DNA of 64,000 bases from Desulforamulus hydrothermalis Lam5 = DSM 18033 (GTDB taxonomy: Bacteria > Bacillota > Desulfotomaculia > Desulfotomaculales > Desulfotomaculaceae), in NCBI RefSeq assembly GCF_000315365.1, contig NZ_CAOS01000014.1:1-64000 (forward strand), read 5' to 3'. The notes below the pieces were generated by a model. The model saw only the letters and a program-made list of their open reading frames with translations. It was not told the DNA's origin and made no database searches. A program made the position numbers and the translations under genes. Positions 17,710 to 28,034 of the stretch are shown piece by piece. The first letter of the stretch is position 1, and each line of letters opens with the position of its first letter.

Positions 17710-18921
17710 ATGACATCCAGTAGATTCGGACGATTAGCTCCGGGGGTAAGAGATATGTTGCCGGCGGAAGCTCACCGGCTGCGCAACTTAAAGGAAGCAT
17801 TTTGCGATTTGGTGACTGGCTGGGGTTACCGGGAGGTGGTTACCCCCTCCTTTGAATATATTGAGAACCTTGCTTCGGAGGAAATACAGGAGGATAAATT
17901 TTTTAAATTTCTCGACCGGCAGGGACACCTGATGGCGTTGCGGCCGGATATGACCAGACCCATTGCCCGCCTGGTGGCTACCCGCATGAAAGGTATTGCG
18001 CCGCCCTTACGGTTGTTTTATCTGGCCAATGTATTTAACTACGAGCAACCCCAGGTGGGCAGGCAGCGGGAATTCTGCCAGGCCGGCGTGGAGCTGTTGG
18101 GAGCTTCTTCGCCCGAGGCAGATGCCGAAGTGGTGGCACTGGTAACTGAGTACCTCAGGCAAAGCGGCCTGGGCGATTTCCAAATCAGCATCGGCCATGT
18201 GGGTATCTTTCACGGGTTGGTAAAACAGTTGGGACTGCCTAAAGAAGTGGCGCAAGAGCTTAAAGATGCCCTGGGCAATAAAGATTTTGTCAAAGTCGAA
18301 AAATTTCTGGCCTCCCATGCGGCCACCCCGGAAGAAGCCAGACGGGCGCTGGATCTTATTGAACTGCGGGGCGGGCCGGCGGTGCTGGATAAGGCAGCCG
18401 AACTGGCCCAGGAGGGGCCGGCGGCCGATGCCGTCGAGAACCTGCGGCAACTGTACCAGGGCCTCACCTGTTACGGCCTGGCCGGCCATATCACCCTTGA
18501 TTTAGGGCTGCTGCGGGGGTTAGACTATTACACCGGTCTGGTTTTCGAAGGCTATACCGTGGCCATGGGATTTCCCATCTGCGGCGGCGGCAGGTATAAC
18601 CAGCTGCTGGCTCACTTCGGCTATCCTATGCCGGCGACCGGTTTTGCCGTCAACTTGGAACGGGTGCTGGTGGCGCTGGAAAGGCTGCAGGGGCCGCCGG
18701 CAGAACCGGTCACCGATGTGCTGGTGGCCTGGGAAAACGGCAGTATGGCCCAGGCCCTGCAAACGGCCCAGGCACTAAGAAAGCAGGGGCTCAAGGTAGC
18801 CACCGCTTTATTTGAATATGCTCCCGCCCGGGCCAGAGCGGAAGCCAGAAGCCTGGGGGCCGGCCGGGTGATCTACTGCTTTGCGGACGGGACCAGCCAG
18901 GAATTGGCCTCAACCCCTTAA
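17710..18921 (+). CDS. hisZ: ATP phosphoribosyltransferase regulatory subunit HisZ
   Basis: A catalytically inactive histidyl-tRNA-synthetase paralogue that complexes with short HisG and gives it activity and histidine feedback. The 403 residues show the class II synthetase core (PGVRDMLPAEAHRL; ALRPDMTRPIARLVATRM; RQREFCQAGVELLG; LRGLDYYTGLVFE; ICGGGRYNQLL). They lack a normal HisRS anticodon-binding domain. ATG 17710 follows a GAGGTG. The gene is followed by a terminator, so hisZ with yerC is a unit separate from hisG onward. Confidence 0.92.
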   Translation: MTSSRFGRLAPGVRDMLPAEAHRLRNLKEAFCDLVTGWGYREVVTPSFEYIENLASEEIQEDKFFKFLDRQGHLMALRPDMTRPIARLVATRMKGIAPPLRLFYLANVFNYEQPQVGRQREFCQAGVELLGASSPEADAEVVALVTEYLRQSGLGDFQISIGHVGIFHGLVKQLGLPKEVAQELKDALGNKDFVKVEKFLASHAATPEEARRALDLIELRGGPAVLDKAAELAQEGPAADAVENLRQLYQGLTCYGLAGHITLDLGLLRGLDYYTGLVFEGYTVAMGFPICGGGRYNQLLAHFGYPMPATGFAVNLERVLVALERLQGPPAEPVTDVLVAWENGSMAQALQTAQALRKQGLKVATALFEYAPARARAEARSLGAGRVIYCFADGTSQELASTP

Positions 18922-18942
18922 ATATGTTTTTGACTACCATGT

Positions 18943-18963
18943 GCCGGTACGCCGGCCTTTTTT
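18943..18963 (+). terminator. Intrinsic terminator after hisZ
   Basis: A GCCGG-TACG-CCGGC hairpin (18943-18956) is followed by CTTTTTTG. It separates yerC-hisZ from the promoter of hisG. Confidence 0.75.
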
Positions 18964-19027
18964 GTTAAATTAGTACTTGACACCACCTTGCTATCAATTT
19001 AACATAATATTATATTAGTAATTTAAC
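18964..19027 (+). promoter_or_regulatory. hisG promoter with three AATTTAAC-type candidate operator sites
   Basis: TTGACA (18977-18982), 17 bp, TAACAT (19000-19005) form a sigma-A-type promoter. GTTAAATTA (18964-18972) is an exact inverted repeat of TAATTTAAC (19019-19027). A third site, CAATTTAAC (18995-19003), overlaps the -10 element and lies 24 bp from the last one. Such sites bracketing a promoter suggest repression. YerC, encoded 1.4 kb upstream, is the natural candidate, but the link is inferred. Confidence 0.65.
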
Positions 19028-19050
19028 AAGTTAAAGAGGTGGTTTATTTG

Positions 19051-19716
19051 GTGGCGGCCAGGGAGCTGTTAACCATTGCTCTGCCCAAAGGGACTCTCTA
19101 TCAAGAGTCCGTAAAATTATTGGGATTAGCAGGGTTAAACACAGAGGGGATTAAAGAGCCCGGGCGGCAGCTGCTGCTGTACTCGGCAGAGGATGTCGTC
19201 CGCTTTATTATTTGCCGGCCCACCGACATTCCCACCTATGTGGAATACGGTGCGGCGGATCTTGGCTTGGTGGGTAAAGATACCATTGTGGAGCAGCATA
19301 AGGACGTTTATGAGCTGTTAGACTTGCAGTTTGGCGGCTGCCGGTTTGTAGTGGCAGTGCCGGAGGGCAAAGAAACAAACCTTGCTTTTTGGAACCAGAC
19401 CCGTGTGGCCACCAAATTCCCCCGCATTGCGGAAGAATTTTTCCGTCGGCAGGGTATGCAAATGGAAATTATCAAGCTGCACGGCAATATTGAGCTGGCG
19501 CCCATTGTAGGATTGGCTGAAATGATTGTCGATCTGGTTTCTACCGGCCGTACCCTGCGGGAAAATAAGTTGGTACCCATTGCAGATGTGTTGAGCTCGA
19601 CCACCCGGTTAATTGCCAACCGGGTCAGCCATCGGCTGAAAAACGAAAGGATCAACCCTTTGGTGGAAAGATTGCGTCAGGTGGTAGAGGAGGCTTATAC
19701 CCATGGCAGTCATTAA
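19051..19716 (+). CDS. hisG: ATP phosphoribosyltransferase, short form
   Basis: It catalyses the first step of histidine synthesis, ATP + PRPP. About 221 residues, lacking the C-terminal regulatory domain of the long form, so it needs HisZ. Motifs are [43 protein letters not shown] and the PRPP loop [26 protein letters not shown] at 19033-19042 fits GTG 19051 (or TTG 19048). The in-frame GTG 19039 lies inside that ribosome binding site and is unlikely. Its 3' end overlaps hisD by 14 bp. Confidence 0.93.
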   Translation: MAARELLTIALPKGTLYQESVKLLGLAGLNTEGIKEPGRQLLLYSAEDVVRFIICRPTDIPTYVEYGAADLGLVGKDTIVEQHKDVYELLDLQFGGCRFVVAVPEGKETNLAFWNQTRVATKFPRIAEEFFRRQGMQMEIIKLHGNIELAPIVGLAEMIVDLVSTGRTLRENKLVPIADVLSSTTRLIANRVSHRLKNERINPLVERLRQVVEEAYTHGSH

Positions 19717-21001
19717 AATTATCAATGCCCAGGACCGGCAGGCCATTGAGGCTTTATTTGCCGGCCGCACAGCCCACCAGGCAGCGCTGGCGCAGCGTGT
19801 GGCCGCCATTGTGGAGGAAGTGCGTCAAGGGGGCGACGAGGCGTTATGCCGGTTCACCAAACAGTTTGACCAGGCTGATATAAGCCCGGCTCAATTAAAA
19901 GTTAGCCGGGAAGAAATTGAGCAGGCCTACCGGCAGGTTGACCGGCAGGTGCTTGCTTCGCTGCAACTGGCCAAAGAGCGGATAGCCGCCTATCACCGGC
20001 AACAGCTGTCCCGCTCCTGGTTTCAGCCTGACCGGGACGGTGCTGTGCTGGGTCAGTTGATTTTACCACTGGAGCGGGTGGGCATTTATGTTCCGGGCGG
20101 CACTGCCTCTTACCCATCTTCGGTTCTGATGAATGCCGTGCCGGCCAAAGTGGCGGGGGTGCCCCAGGTGGTGATGGTAACCCCGCCGGCGGCTGATGGC
20201 CGGGTAAATCCTTATACCCTGGTGGCCGCCGCAGAAGCCGGGGTAGACGAAATCTATAAAGCAGGCGGCGCCCAGGCCATTGCTGCCCTGGCTTACGGCA
20301 CCTCAACCATCGCCCGGGTGGATAAAATTACGGGGCCGGGCAATATTTATGTAACACTGGCTAAACGGATGGTGTACGGCCAGGTGGATATTGACATGCT
20401 GGCGGGGCCCAGTGAAATCCTGGTGGTCGCGGATGGTTCCGCCAATCCGGCCTATGCCGCGGCGGACCTGCTGTCCCAGGCAGAACACGACACTCTGGCA
20501 GCCGCTGTCTTAATTACTCACGACCGGGCGCTGGCCCAGGCCGTCAGCCAGGAACTGGCTCACCAGGTCAGCCGGTTGCCCCGGCAGGAGATAGCCCGGC
20601 AGTCGCTGGCCAACCACAGCGCCATCATCCTAACCGGCAGCCTGGACGAGTCTTTGGCGCTGGCCAATGATTTTGCTCCCGAGCACCTGGAACTGCTGGT
20701 GGAGGAACCCTTTCAACAGCTGGGTCGGATCCGCCATGCCGGGGCGGTTTTCCTGGGCCACTATTCCCCCGAGCCGGTAGGGGATTATCTGGCGGGCCCC
20801 AATCATGTGCTGCCCACCGGCGGTACGGCGCGCTTTTATTCCCCCTTAAATGTAGACACCTTCCTGAAGAAGTGCAGCGTAATTGCCTTTTCCAAAGAAA
20901 GTTTAAACAAGCTGGGGCCGCATATTGTCAGGCTGGCAGAAACGGAGGGGCTGGCCGCCCACGCTAACGCTGTCAGGATACGTCTTAAGGATAATGTGTA
21001 G
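19703..21001 (+). CDS. hisD: Histidinol dehydrogenase
   Basis: It oxidises histidinol to histidine in two NAD-dependent steps. The 432 residues show [20 protein letters not shown] (~115-134), [16 protein letters not shown] and [28 protein letters not shown] and [12 protein letters not shown] (zinc/catalytic histidine) follow, then [14 protein letters not shown] 19703 overlaps the end of hisG and has AGAGGAGG upstream. Confidence 0.95.
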   Translation: MAVIKIINAQDRQAIEALFAGRTAHQAALAQRVAAIVEEVRQGGDEALCRFTKQFDQADISPAQLKVSREEIEQAYRQVDRQVLASLQLAKERIAAYHRQQLSRSWFQPDRDGAVLGQLILPLERVGIYVPGGTASYPSSVLMNAVPAKVAGVPQVVMVTPPAADGRVNPYTLVAAAEAGVDEIYKAGGAQAIAALAYGTSTIARVDKITGPGNIYVTLAKRMVYGQVDIDMLAGPSEILVVADGSANPAYAAADLLSQAEHDTLAAAVLITHDRALAQAVSQELAHQVSRLPRQEIARQSLANHSAIILTGSLDESLALANDFAPEHLELLVEEPFQQLGRIRHAGAVFLGHYSPEPVGDYLAGPNHVLPTGGTARFYSPLNVDTFLKKCSVIAFSKESLNKLGPHIVRLAETEGLAAHANAVRIRLKDNV

Positions 21002-21050
21002 TTTTTAGGTCGGCGGGTGTGACAGATAGATAATGAAGGAAGTGATCGGG

Positions 21051-22142
21051 TTGCGTGAAGCCTTTAATCTTGCTAACCTGGTGCGGGACGGGCTGGACAA
21101 GTTAATTCCCTATGACGCCCATGTCTTTCCGGATGTCATTAAGCTGGATGCCAATGAAAACCCTTACCCCTTTCCGGACGAAGTGTCCCGCCAAATCGGG
21201 CAACTGGCAGCCGGTGATTTGTTAAGCCGTTATCCGGACGGGGAAGCGGTTGAACTGCGCCGGGATATTGCGGCCTATGCCGGGGTAACGCCGGAACAGG
21301 TAATGGTGGGCAACGGTTCTGACGAATTAATATTAAATATTTTGTTAACTTTCGGCACCGGCGGAAGGGTGCTGATTACTAATCCAACCTTTTCCATGTA
21401 TAAAATTCACTCCCTGGTGGCCGGGGCCAAACCCATACCGGTGCCCCGCCGCGGCGATTTTTCTGTGGATTTGCCCGCCCTGGTGTGTTATGCCAGACAG
21501 CGGGACAGCCGGGTTATTTTTCTTTGCTCGCCCAATAACCCCACCGGCAATGCTTCTTCCCTGGAGGAAATTGAAAGCTTGCTGCAGCAGGTCAACTGCC
21601 TGGTGGTGGCAGATCAGGCCTATTTGGAATTTGGCGGGGCCGATTGTGCGCCTTTGTTAAACCGCTACCCGAATTTGATTATCCTGCGAACTTTTTCTAA
21701 GGCCTTTGCCCTGGCGGGGCTGCGGGTTGGTTACCTGCTGGCTCATGCGGATGTTTTAAGACAAATTAAAAAAGTCAAACAGCCCTTTAATTTAAATGCT
21801 TTTTCCCAGGCGGCGGCCCGGCTGGTATTGCAGCATACGGCACTGTTTCAGGAGCAAATTCAGGCTATTTTACAAGAGCGGCAGATACTCTGGCAGGGGC
21901 TGCAAAATATCGAGGGGGTTACAGCCTATCCCTCGGCAGCCAACTTTATATTATTTCGCACCAATTTTGAAAGCAAAACCATTCATCAAGGATTACTGCA
22001 GCAAGGTATTTTAATCCGCAAGCTGGGAGGGCCGGAACTGCCCGGTTTTCTGCGGGTAACTGTAGGCCGGCCGAAGGAAAATGAACTGTTTTTACAGGCA
22101 CTGGCGAAAGTGCTGCAGGCAGCGGGGAGGGATAGTCGATGA
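21051..22142 (+). CDS. hisC: Histidinol-phosphate aminotransferase
   Basis: A PLP-dependent aminotransferase acting on imidazole-acetol phosphate. The sequence includes IKLDANENPYPFP, GNGSDELILNILL, the FLCSPNNPTGN motif and VVADQAYLEFGG. The PLP lysine is in LRTFSKAFALAGLRVGYL. I prefer TTG 21051, because AAGGAAGTGA (21036-21045) is a near-perfect ribosome binding site 5 bp upstream. ATG 21033, six codons earlier, has no comparable site. It overlaps hisB by 4 bp (ATGA). Confidence 0.92.
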   Translation: MREAFNLANLVRDGLDKLIPYDAHVFPDVIKLDANENPYPFPDEVSRQIGQLAAGDLLSRYPDGEAVELRRDIAAYAGVTPEQVMVGNGSDELILNILLTFGTGGRVLITNPTFSMYKIHSLVAGAKPIPVPRRGDFSVDLPALVCYARQRDSRVIFLCSPNNPTGNASSLEEIESLLQQVNCLVVADQAYLEFGGADCAPLLNRYPNLIILRTFSKAFALAGLRVGYLLAHADVLRQIKKVKQPFNLNAFSQAAARLVLQHTALFQEQIQAILQERQILWQGLQNIEGVTAYPSAANFILFRTNFESKTIHQGLLQQGILIRKLGGPELPGFLRVTVGRPKENELFLQALAKVLQAAGRDSR

Positions 22143-22729
22143 CCCAGCGGCAGGGCCGGGTGGCACGCCGCACCGGCGAAACCGATATCGAAGTGTTTGT
22201 TTCACTGGACGGTACAGGAGATTACCGGCTGCAAACCGGTGTTGGCTTTTTGGAACATATGCTTAGTTTGCTGGCCAAACACGGTGCCCTGGACCTGACT
22301 GTCCGGGCAACCGGTGATACTCATATTGACGATCACCATACGGTGGAAGACATCGGCATTACCTTGGGCATGGCCGTCCGGCAGGCACTGGGCGATAAAC
22401 AAGGTATCAACCGCTACGGCCATGCCCTGGTACCCATGGATGAAGCACTGGTGCTGGCAGTAACGGATATCAGCGGCCGGGGCCATTTGGCTATCGACCT
22501 GCCGCTGCCGGCAGCCCGGGTGGGCAATTTTGATACGGAACTGGTGGAAGAATTTATGCGGGCCTTTGCTCTCAACAGCGGTATCACCCTGCATATAAGA
22601 TTGCTCAGCGGACGCAATACCCACCACATCATTGAAGCGGCTTTTAAAGCGCTGGGGCGGGCTTTGCGCCAGGCAGCGGCCAGGGATGGACGGCTGACTG
22701 ATATACCTTCCACCAAGGGGGTGCTGTAA
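22139..22729 (+). CDS. hisB: Imidazoleglycerol-phosphate dehydratase
   Basis: A monofunctional dehydratase of 196 residues with no fused phosphatase. Two pairs of metal-binding motifs are visible: GFLEHMLSLLAKH with DDHHTVEDIGI (residues ~37-72), and later DISGRGHLAID with NTHHIIEAAFKALGRAL. ATG 22139 overlaps the hisC stop. hisH follows after 2 bp. Confidence 0.95.
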   Translation: MTQRQGRVARRTGETDIEVFVSLDGTGDYRLQTGVGFLEHMLSLLAKHGALDLTVRATGDTHIDDHHTVEDIGITLGMAVRQALGDKQGINRYGHALVPMDEALVLAVTDISGRGHLAIDLPLPAARVGNFDTELVEEFMRAFALNSGITLHIRLLSGRNTHHIIEAAFKALGRALRQAAARDGRLTDIPSTKGVL

Positions 22730-22731
22730 AA

Positions 22732-23339
<608 letters not shown>

Positions 23340-23343
<4 letters not shown>

Positions 23344-24080
23344 TTTTGTTTCCTGCCATAGATATAAAAGAAGGCCGTTGTGTTAGATTAATTGAAGGCC
23401 GCATGGAGAGTGCCACCGTTTATTCCCATGATCCTGCCGGCATTGCCCGCACCTGGCAGGAACAGGGGGCTGAATTTATTCATGTGGTGGATCTGGACGG
23501 TGCTTTTGCCGGGCAACCGCGCAACCGGCAGGCTATTGCTGATATTGTCCGGGCTGTTCAGGTGCCGGTACAGGTGGGCGGCGGCATCCGGGATGTAGAG
23601 ACCATTGACGAGCTGCTTACCCTGGGAGTTAACCGGGTCATCCTGGGCAGTGCGGCCGTGTTGCAGCCGGCCCTGGTGGCAGAGGCCTGCCGCCGGTACG
23701 GGCAGCGGGTACTGGTGGGGATTGATGCCCGGGACGGTCTGGTTGCTATCCAAGGGTGGGGCAAAACGGTGCAAAAAACAGCCCTGGAACTGGCCTTAGA
23801 AGTTAAAGAACTGGGCATAGAGCGTATAGTGTTTACCGACATCCGGCGGGACGGCAGGCTGAGCGGCCCCAACCTGGCTGCCACCGGCCGGTTGGCCAAA
23901 GACAGCGGCCTGCAGGTAATTGCCTCCGGCGGCGTGTCTTCCCTGGCTGATATCAGAGCATTGAAAGACCTGGAGGCTGACGGGGTGGAAGGTGCTGTTC
24001 TGGGTAAAGCCCTTTATACCGGGGCGGTTAAATTGCCGGAAGCACTGGCTATAGCCCGGGGGGAGAGAGGCCTATGTTAA
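23340..24080 (+). CDS. hisA: ProFAR isomerase
   Basis: Phosphoribosylformimino-5-aminoimidazole carboxamide ribotide isomerase, a (beta/alpha)8 barrel of 246 residues. It begins [16 protein letters not shown] with the catalytic Asp in AIDI. It carries the two phosphate-binding halves [11 protein letters not shown] and [13 protein letters not shown], plus [15 protein letters not shown] with the second catalytic Asp. Its start overlaps the hisH stop (ATGA). Confidence 0.95.
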
Positions 24081-24832
24081 TGAAAAGAATTATCCCCTGT
24101 TTGGATGTAACTGACGGCAGGGTGGTTAAGGGAACGAATTTTGTTAACCTGCGGGACGCCGGTGACCCGGTGGAACTGGCTGCTCTTTACGATCGGGAAG
24201 GGGCCGATGAGCTGGTTTTTTTGGATATTACTGCTTCTGCCGACGGCCGGGCCACTATGCTGGAGGTGGTGCGGCGAACCGCCGAGGAAGTATTTATTCC
24301 CTTTACGGTGGGGGGCGGTATCCGCACGGTGGAGGACATGCGGTTGATGTTGCAGGCGGGCGCCGATAAGATTGCAGTTAATACGGCAGCCATCAAAAAT
24401 CCCCGGGTTATTGCCGAGGGGGCCCATAAATTCGGCAGCCAGTGCATAGTGGTGGCTATTGACGCCAGGCAGGTGGCACCGGATCGCTGGGAGGTTTACA
24501 TCAACGGCGGCCGTACCCCCACCGGTCTGGATGCGGTGGCCTGGGCGGTTAAAGCAGAGGAGCTGGGTGCCGGTGAAATACTGCTCACCAGCATGGACCG
24601 GGATGGCACCAAGGAAGGCTTTGATCTGGCCTTAACCCGTACCGTGGCCCGGCAGGTAAAAATTCCGGTCATTGCTTCCGGCGGCGTCGGTACCCTGGCA
24701 CACATCGCCCAGGGTTTTACCGAAGGCTTGGCGGATGCTGCTCTGGCCGCTTCTGTCTTCCACTTTGGCACCTATACCATCCGGCAAACCAAAGAATACC
24801 TTAAACAACTGGGTATCCCCGTTCGCTTGTAA
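24080..24832 (+). CDS. hisF: Imidazole glycerol phosphate synthase cyclase subunit
   Basis: A barrel enzyme of 250 residues that forms IGP and AICAR with ammonia from HisH. Motifs are [18 protein letters not shown] with the catalytic Asp in [29 protein letters not shown] with the second Asp, and [14 protein letters not shown] chose ATG 24080 (overlapping the hisA TAA), 9 bp after GGGAGAGAGG, rather than ATG 24074, which is too close to it. Confidence 0.94.
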   Translation: MKRIIPCLDVTDGRVVKGTNFVNLRDAGDPVELAALYDREGADELVFLDITASADGRATMLEVVRRTAEEVFIPFTVGGGIRTVEDMRLMLQAGADKIAVNTAAIKNPRVIAEGAHKFGSQCIVVAIDARQVAPDRWEVYINGGRTPTGLDAVAWAVKAEELGAGEILLTSMDRDGTKEGFDLALTRTVARQVKIPVIASGGVGTLAHIAQGFTEGLADAALAASVFHFGTYTIRQTKEYLKQLGIPVRL

Positions 24833-24884
24833 AGGCGGCGATGCAGAAATTACTCGGATGAAAGAAAAGCTGGTGATATAAATT

Positions 24885-25571
24885 ATGAAGTTTATTATAG
24901 ATACCCTCAAGTTTAACGAAGCGGGGTTAATACCCGCCATTGTACAAGAGGCAGCCGGTAAAGAGGTATTGATGCTGGCCTGGATGAACCGGGAGGCAGT
25001 GGAAAAAACCCTGGTTACCGGGGAGGTGTGGTTTTATAGCCGCAGCCGGCAAAGGTTGTGGAAAAAGGGAGAAACCTCCGGGCATGTGCAAAAATTGAAG
25101 GGCTTTTATTATGACTGCGATGCCGATACCCTGCTGCTGCTGGTGGAGCAGGCAGGCGGTGCGGCCTGCCACGAGGGCTACAGTTCCTGTTTTCATAATA
25201 AAGTTAAGCCTGATGGTATGGTGGTTGTGGAAGGCGACAAGCTATTTGATCCGGCCCTGGTTTATGGCAACCGGCCCCCGCAGGCGCCCGCGGGGTCATC
25301 CGTACTGGATGAGTTATACCGGTTAATTTTAAGCCGTAAAGCCGAGCGGCCGGCTGATTCCTACACCACTTATTTGTTTGAAAAAGGGATTGATAAGATT
25401 TGTAAAAAAGTCGGTGAAGAATGTGCCGAGGTAATTATTGGCGCCAAAAACAGCCGTGCTGAACTAACTTATGAAACGGCTGACTTGCTTTACCACCTGC
25501 TGGTTTTGCTGGCCCACCAGGGCGTGGAGCCGGCGGCTGTTTATCAGGAACTGGCCGGCAGAAAAAAATAG
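24885..25571 (+). CDS. hisI: Bifunctional phosphoribosyl-AMP cyclohydrolase / phosphoribosyl-ATP pyrophosphatase
   Basis: HisIE fusion of 228 residues. The HisI part (to ~115) has VLMLAWMNREAV, WFYSRSRQRLWKKGETSG, the metal site YDCDADTLLLLV, and ACHEGYSSCF. The HisE part (from ~138) has LDELYRLILSRKAE, IDKICKKVGEECAEVIIGAK and ELTYETADLLYHLLVLL, with the acidic residues of MazG-like pyrophosphatases. It closes the operon; a strong terminator follows. Confidence 0.94.
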   Translation: MKFIIDTLKFNEAGLIPAIVQEAAGKEVLMLAWMNREAVEKTLVTGEVWFYSRSRQRLWKKGETSGHVQKLKGFYYDCDADTLLLLVEQAGGAACHEGYSSCFHNKVKPDGMVVVEGDKLFDPALVYGNRPPQAPAGSSVLDELYRLILSRKAERPADSYTTYLFEKGIDKICKKVGEECAEVIIGAKNSRAELTYETADLLYHLLVLLAHQGVEPAAVYQELAGRKK

Positions 25572-25578
25572 GGGTTGG

Positions 25579-25608
25579 GCAGGGGCAATCATGTGCCCCT
25601 GCTTTTTT
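25579..25608 (+). terminator. Terminator of the his operon
   Basis: A perfect 9-bp stem GCAGGGGCA/TGCCCCTGC with six-base loop is followed by TTTTTT, 8 bp after the hisIE stop. Confidence 0.92.
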
Positions 25609-25652
25609 GTTGCTGTTTTTTGGTAACTGCCGGTAGCAAACCCCGGTTGTGT

Positions 25653-25733
25653 TATAATAATAACTAACAGGAAGGACAAGTTTTTTCTGCGTACCGAGGA
25701 GAATGTTCATCCGGTTGAAGAACATTCTCTTTT
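25653..25733 (+). ncRNA. Possible short transcript: -10 element followed by a terminator
   Basis: TATAAT at 25653-25658 is followed within 75 bp by a 10-bp hairpin GAGAATGTTC/GAACATTCTC (25699-25729) and TTTT. No gene lies between, and a second promoter for pcrA follows. Either a small RNA or an attenuated leader of pcrA would fit. There is no good -35 at 17 bp, so the promoter is uncertain. No known RNA family is recognised. Confidence 0.35.
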
Positions 25734-25791
25734 GCTTAGTGTTTGGCTGGGACGGGTCAGCAATAAAATTATGCTAATTAACACCGGCCAT

Positions 25792-25801
25792 GTGATATAA
25801 T
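25792..25801 (+). promoter_or_regulatory. Extended -10 promoter of pcrA
   Basis: TGTGATATAAT contains TATAAT at 25796-25801, with an upstream TG typical of extended -10 promoters. It lies 41 bp ahead of the pcrA start; there is no convincing -35. Confidence 0.5.
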
Positions 25802-25842
25802 GTAGTGTGTTTTTTGATAACCACTAGCAAACGGAGGAATTT

Positions 25843-28005
25843 ATGGACATAGCAGCGAATCTGAATCCTGCCCAGGCAGCGGCGGTGCAGCATACAGAAG
25901 GCCCCCTGCTGGTGCTGGCCGGGGCCGGCTCAGGTAAGACAAGGGTACTTACCCACCGGATTGCCTATATTTTAAGCCAGGGGGTGCCGCCTTACAACAT
26001 TTTGGCAATCACCTTTACCAATAAAGCAGCGGCCGAAATGAGAACCCGGGTGGAAACCTTAGTGCCGCAGGCAGCCAGGGATTTGTGGGTAACTACCTTT
26101 CACAGCGCTTGCCTGCGTATTCTCAGAAGGGAAATTCAAGCCCTGGGCTACGGTGCCAACTTTTCCATTTACGACGATGCTGACCAGCAGACACTAATCA
26201 AAGAGTGCCTTAAGGAACTGCAAATTGATGAAAAGCGTTTTCAGCCCCGAAGTCTGCTGGGGGTTATTTCAGGGGCTAAAAACCGGTTGTTGACGCCGGA
26301 ACAGTATGATCGTCAGGCCTACGACTTTTTTGAACAAGTGGCCGGGCGGGTCTACCGCTTGTATCAGGAAAAGCTGTATAAAAACAATGCAGTGGATTTT
26401 GACGATTTGCTGATGCTAACGGTGCGGCTGTTTAAGGAACATCCGCATGTGCTGGGCTATTACCAGACTAAATTTAAATATATTTTGGTGGACGAGTACC
26501 AGGATACCAACCATGCCCAGTATGTGCTGGTAACCCTGCTGGCGGCGCAACACCGCAATATCTGTGTGGTGGGAGATCCCAACCAATCTATCTACAAGTG
26601 GCGGGGGGCGGATATCAACAATATTTTGAGCTTTGAGCGGGATTATCCGGAGGCCCGGGTGGTTAAACTGGAACAAAATTACCGCTCCACAGGCAACATT
26701 TTGGAAGCTGCCAACGCTGTCATTAAAAATAACAGCGAGGCGAAAGAACTGAAACTCTGGACCGCTAAAGGAAAAGGTGACCTTATTCATGTTTTCCGGG
26801 CGGAGAACGAGCGGCTGGAGGCCTATTTTATTGCGGACCGCATTAAAGATTTGCATTTCAGCGGTCGCCGCAATTACCGGGAGATGGCCGTGCTTTATCG
26901 CACCAATGCCCAATCCCGGGTTTTTGAAGAAGTTTTCCTGCGCCAGGGTATTCCCTATACTGTTTTTGGGGGAGCCAGGTTCTATGACCGGAAGGAAATT
27001 AAGGACTTACTGGCTTATTTAAGGTTGCTGGTAAACCCGGCCGACAGCCAGAGCCTGCTGCGCATTATTAACGTTCCCAAGCGCGGCATCGGGGCTGCTT
27101 CCCTGGAGAAAATCACCGCCTACGCCCTGGCACAAGGGTTGAGCCTGCTGCAGGCGCTGACCGCGGTGGAGGAAATTCCGGGTGTGCCGGCGAAAGCACG
27201 CAGCCAATGCCGGCTGCTGGCTGACCTGTTGGATAATCTGGCCAAACAAGCCACCTTCCTTTCAGTGACAGAAATAACCGAAGAAGTCCTTAACAGTACC
27301 GGCTACCGGGCCGAATTGACTGCTGAGGATACAGTAGAAGCCAGGACGCGGCTGGAAAACTTGCAGGAATTTCTCACAGTGACGAAGGAATTTGATCAGC
27401 AGCAAGGGGAAGCGGCCGGTCTGGTGGATTTTCTTGCCAATATTTCACTGGTTACCGACCTGGACAGGCATGATCCGGAAGCAGACCAGGTGGTGCTGAT
27501 GACCCTGCACAGTGCCAAAGGTTTAGAATTCCCGGTGGTTTTTTTAACCGGTATGGAAGAAGGGGTTTTTCCCCACAGCCGGGCTTTGGTTGACCAGTCC
27601 GAGATGGAAGAAGAGCGCCGGCTGGCTTATGTGGGCATTACCAGGGCGGAAGAACAGCTTTACTTAACCCACTGCTGGGAAAGAACACTTTTTGGGCGAA
27701 CCAATATGAATCCCCGCTCCCGGTTCCTGGAGGAGATTCCCGGTGAGCTGACGGATGCCGCCAAACCTTTACCCGGCAAGCAAGACTCTGTAACCGGTTG
27801 GGGCAGTCAAGCTGCCGGGGCAACCAAAACTGCGGCACAAGCCGGCACCTTTTTGCTGGGAGACCGGGTGCGTCATCGTAAATGGGGCGAAGGCGTGATT
27901 GTAAAAGTGTCCGGCGAAGGCGGGGATGCCGAACTGACCGTGGCTTTCCCGGAGCAGGGTTTAAAAACCTTAATCGCTCAATATGCGCCATTAGAAAAGG
28001 TTTAA
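25843..28005 (+). CDS. pcrA: ATP-dependent DNA helicase PcrA (UvrD/Rep family)
   Basis: A superfamily 1A 3'-5' helicase used in repair, rolling-circle replication and removing obstacles from forks. The 720 residues show Walker A GAGSGKTR (~27-34), motif Ia AITFTNKAAAEMR, Walker B LVDEYQDTN, motif III VVGDPNQSIYKWRGAD and motif IV LEQNYRST. Motif V (VVLMTLHSAKGLEFPVVF) and motif VI (EERRLAYVGITRAEEQLYL) follow. The last ~50 residues form the Tudor-like RNAP-binding region seen in PcrA (GDRVRHRKWGEGVIVKV). ATG 25843 follows ACGGAGGA. Confidence 0.96.
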   Translation: MDIAANLNPAQAAAVQHTEGPLLVLAGAGSGKTRVLTHRIAYILSQGVPPYNILAITFTNKAAAEMRTRVETLVPQAARDLWVTTFHSACLRILRREIQALGYGANFSIYDDADQQTLIKECLKELQIDEKRFQPRSLLGVISGAKNRLLTPEQYDRQAYDFFEQVAGRVYRLYQEKLYKNNAVDFDDLLMLTVRLFKEHPHVLGYYQTKFKYILVDEYQDTNHAQYVLVTLLAAQHRNICVVGDPNQSIYKWRGADINNILSFERDYPEARVVKLEQNYRSTGNILEAANAVIKNNSEAKELKLWTAKGKGDLIHVFRAENERLEAYFIADRIKDLHFSGRRNYREMAVLYRTNAQSRVFEEVFLRQGIPYTVFGGARFYDRKEIKDLLAYLRLLVNPADSQSLLRIINVPKRGIGAASLEKITAYALAQGLSLLQALTAVEEIPGVPAKARSQCRLLADLLDNLAKQATFLSVTEITEEVLNSTGYRAELTAEDTVEARTRLENLQEFLTVTKEFDQQQGEAAGLVDFLANISLVTDLDRHDPEADQVVLMTLHSAKGLEFPVVFLTGMEEGVFPHSRALVDQSEMEEERRLAYVGITRAEEQLYLTHCWERTLFGRTNMNPRSRFLEEIPGELTDAAKPLPGKQDSVTGWGSQAAGATKTAAQAGTFLLGDRVRHRKWGEGVIVKVSGEGGDAELTVAFPEQGLKTLIAQYAPLEKV

Positions 28006-28034
28006 ACGGGCAACACTAAAGGCGGAGGAAAATA

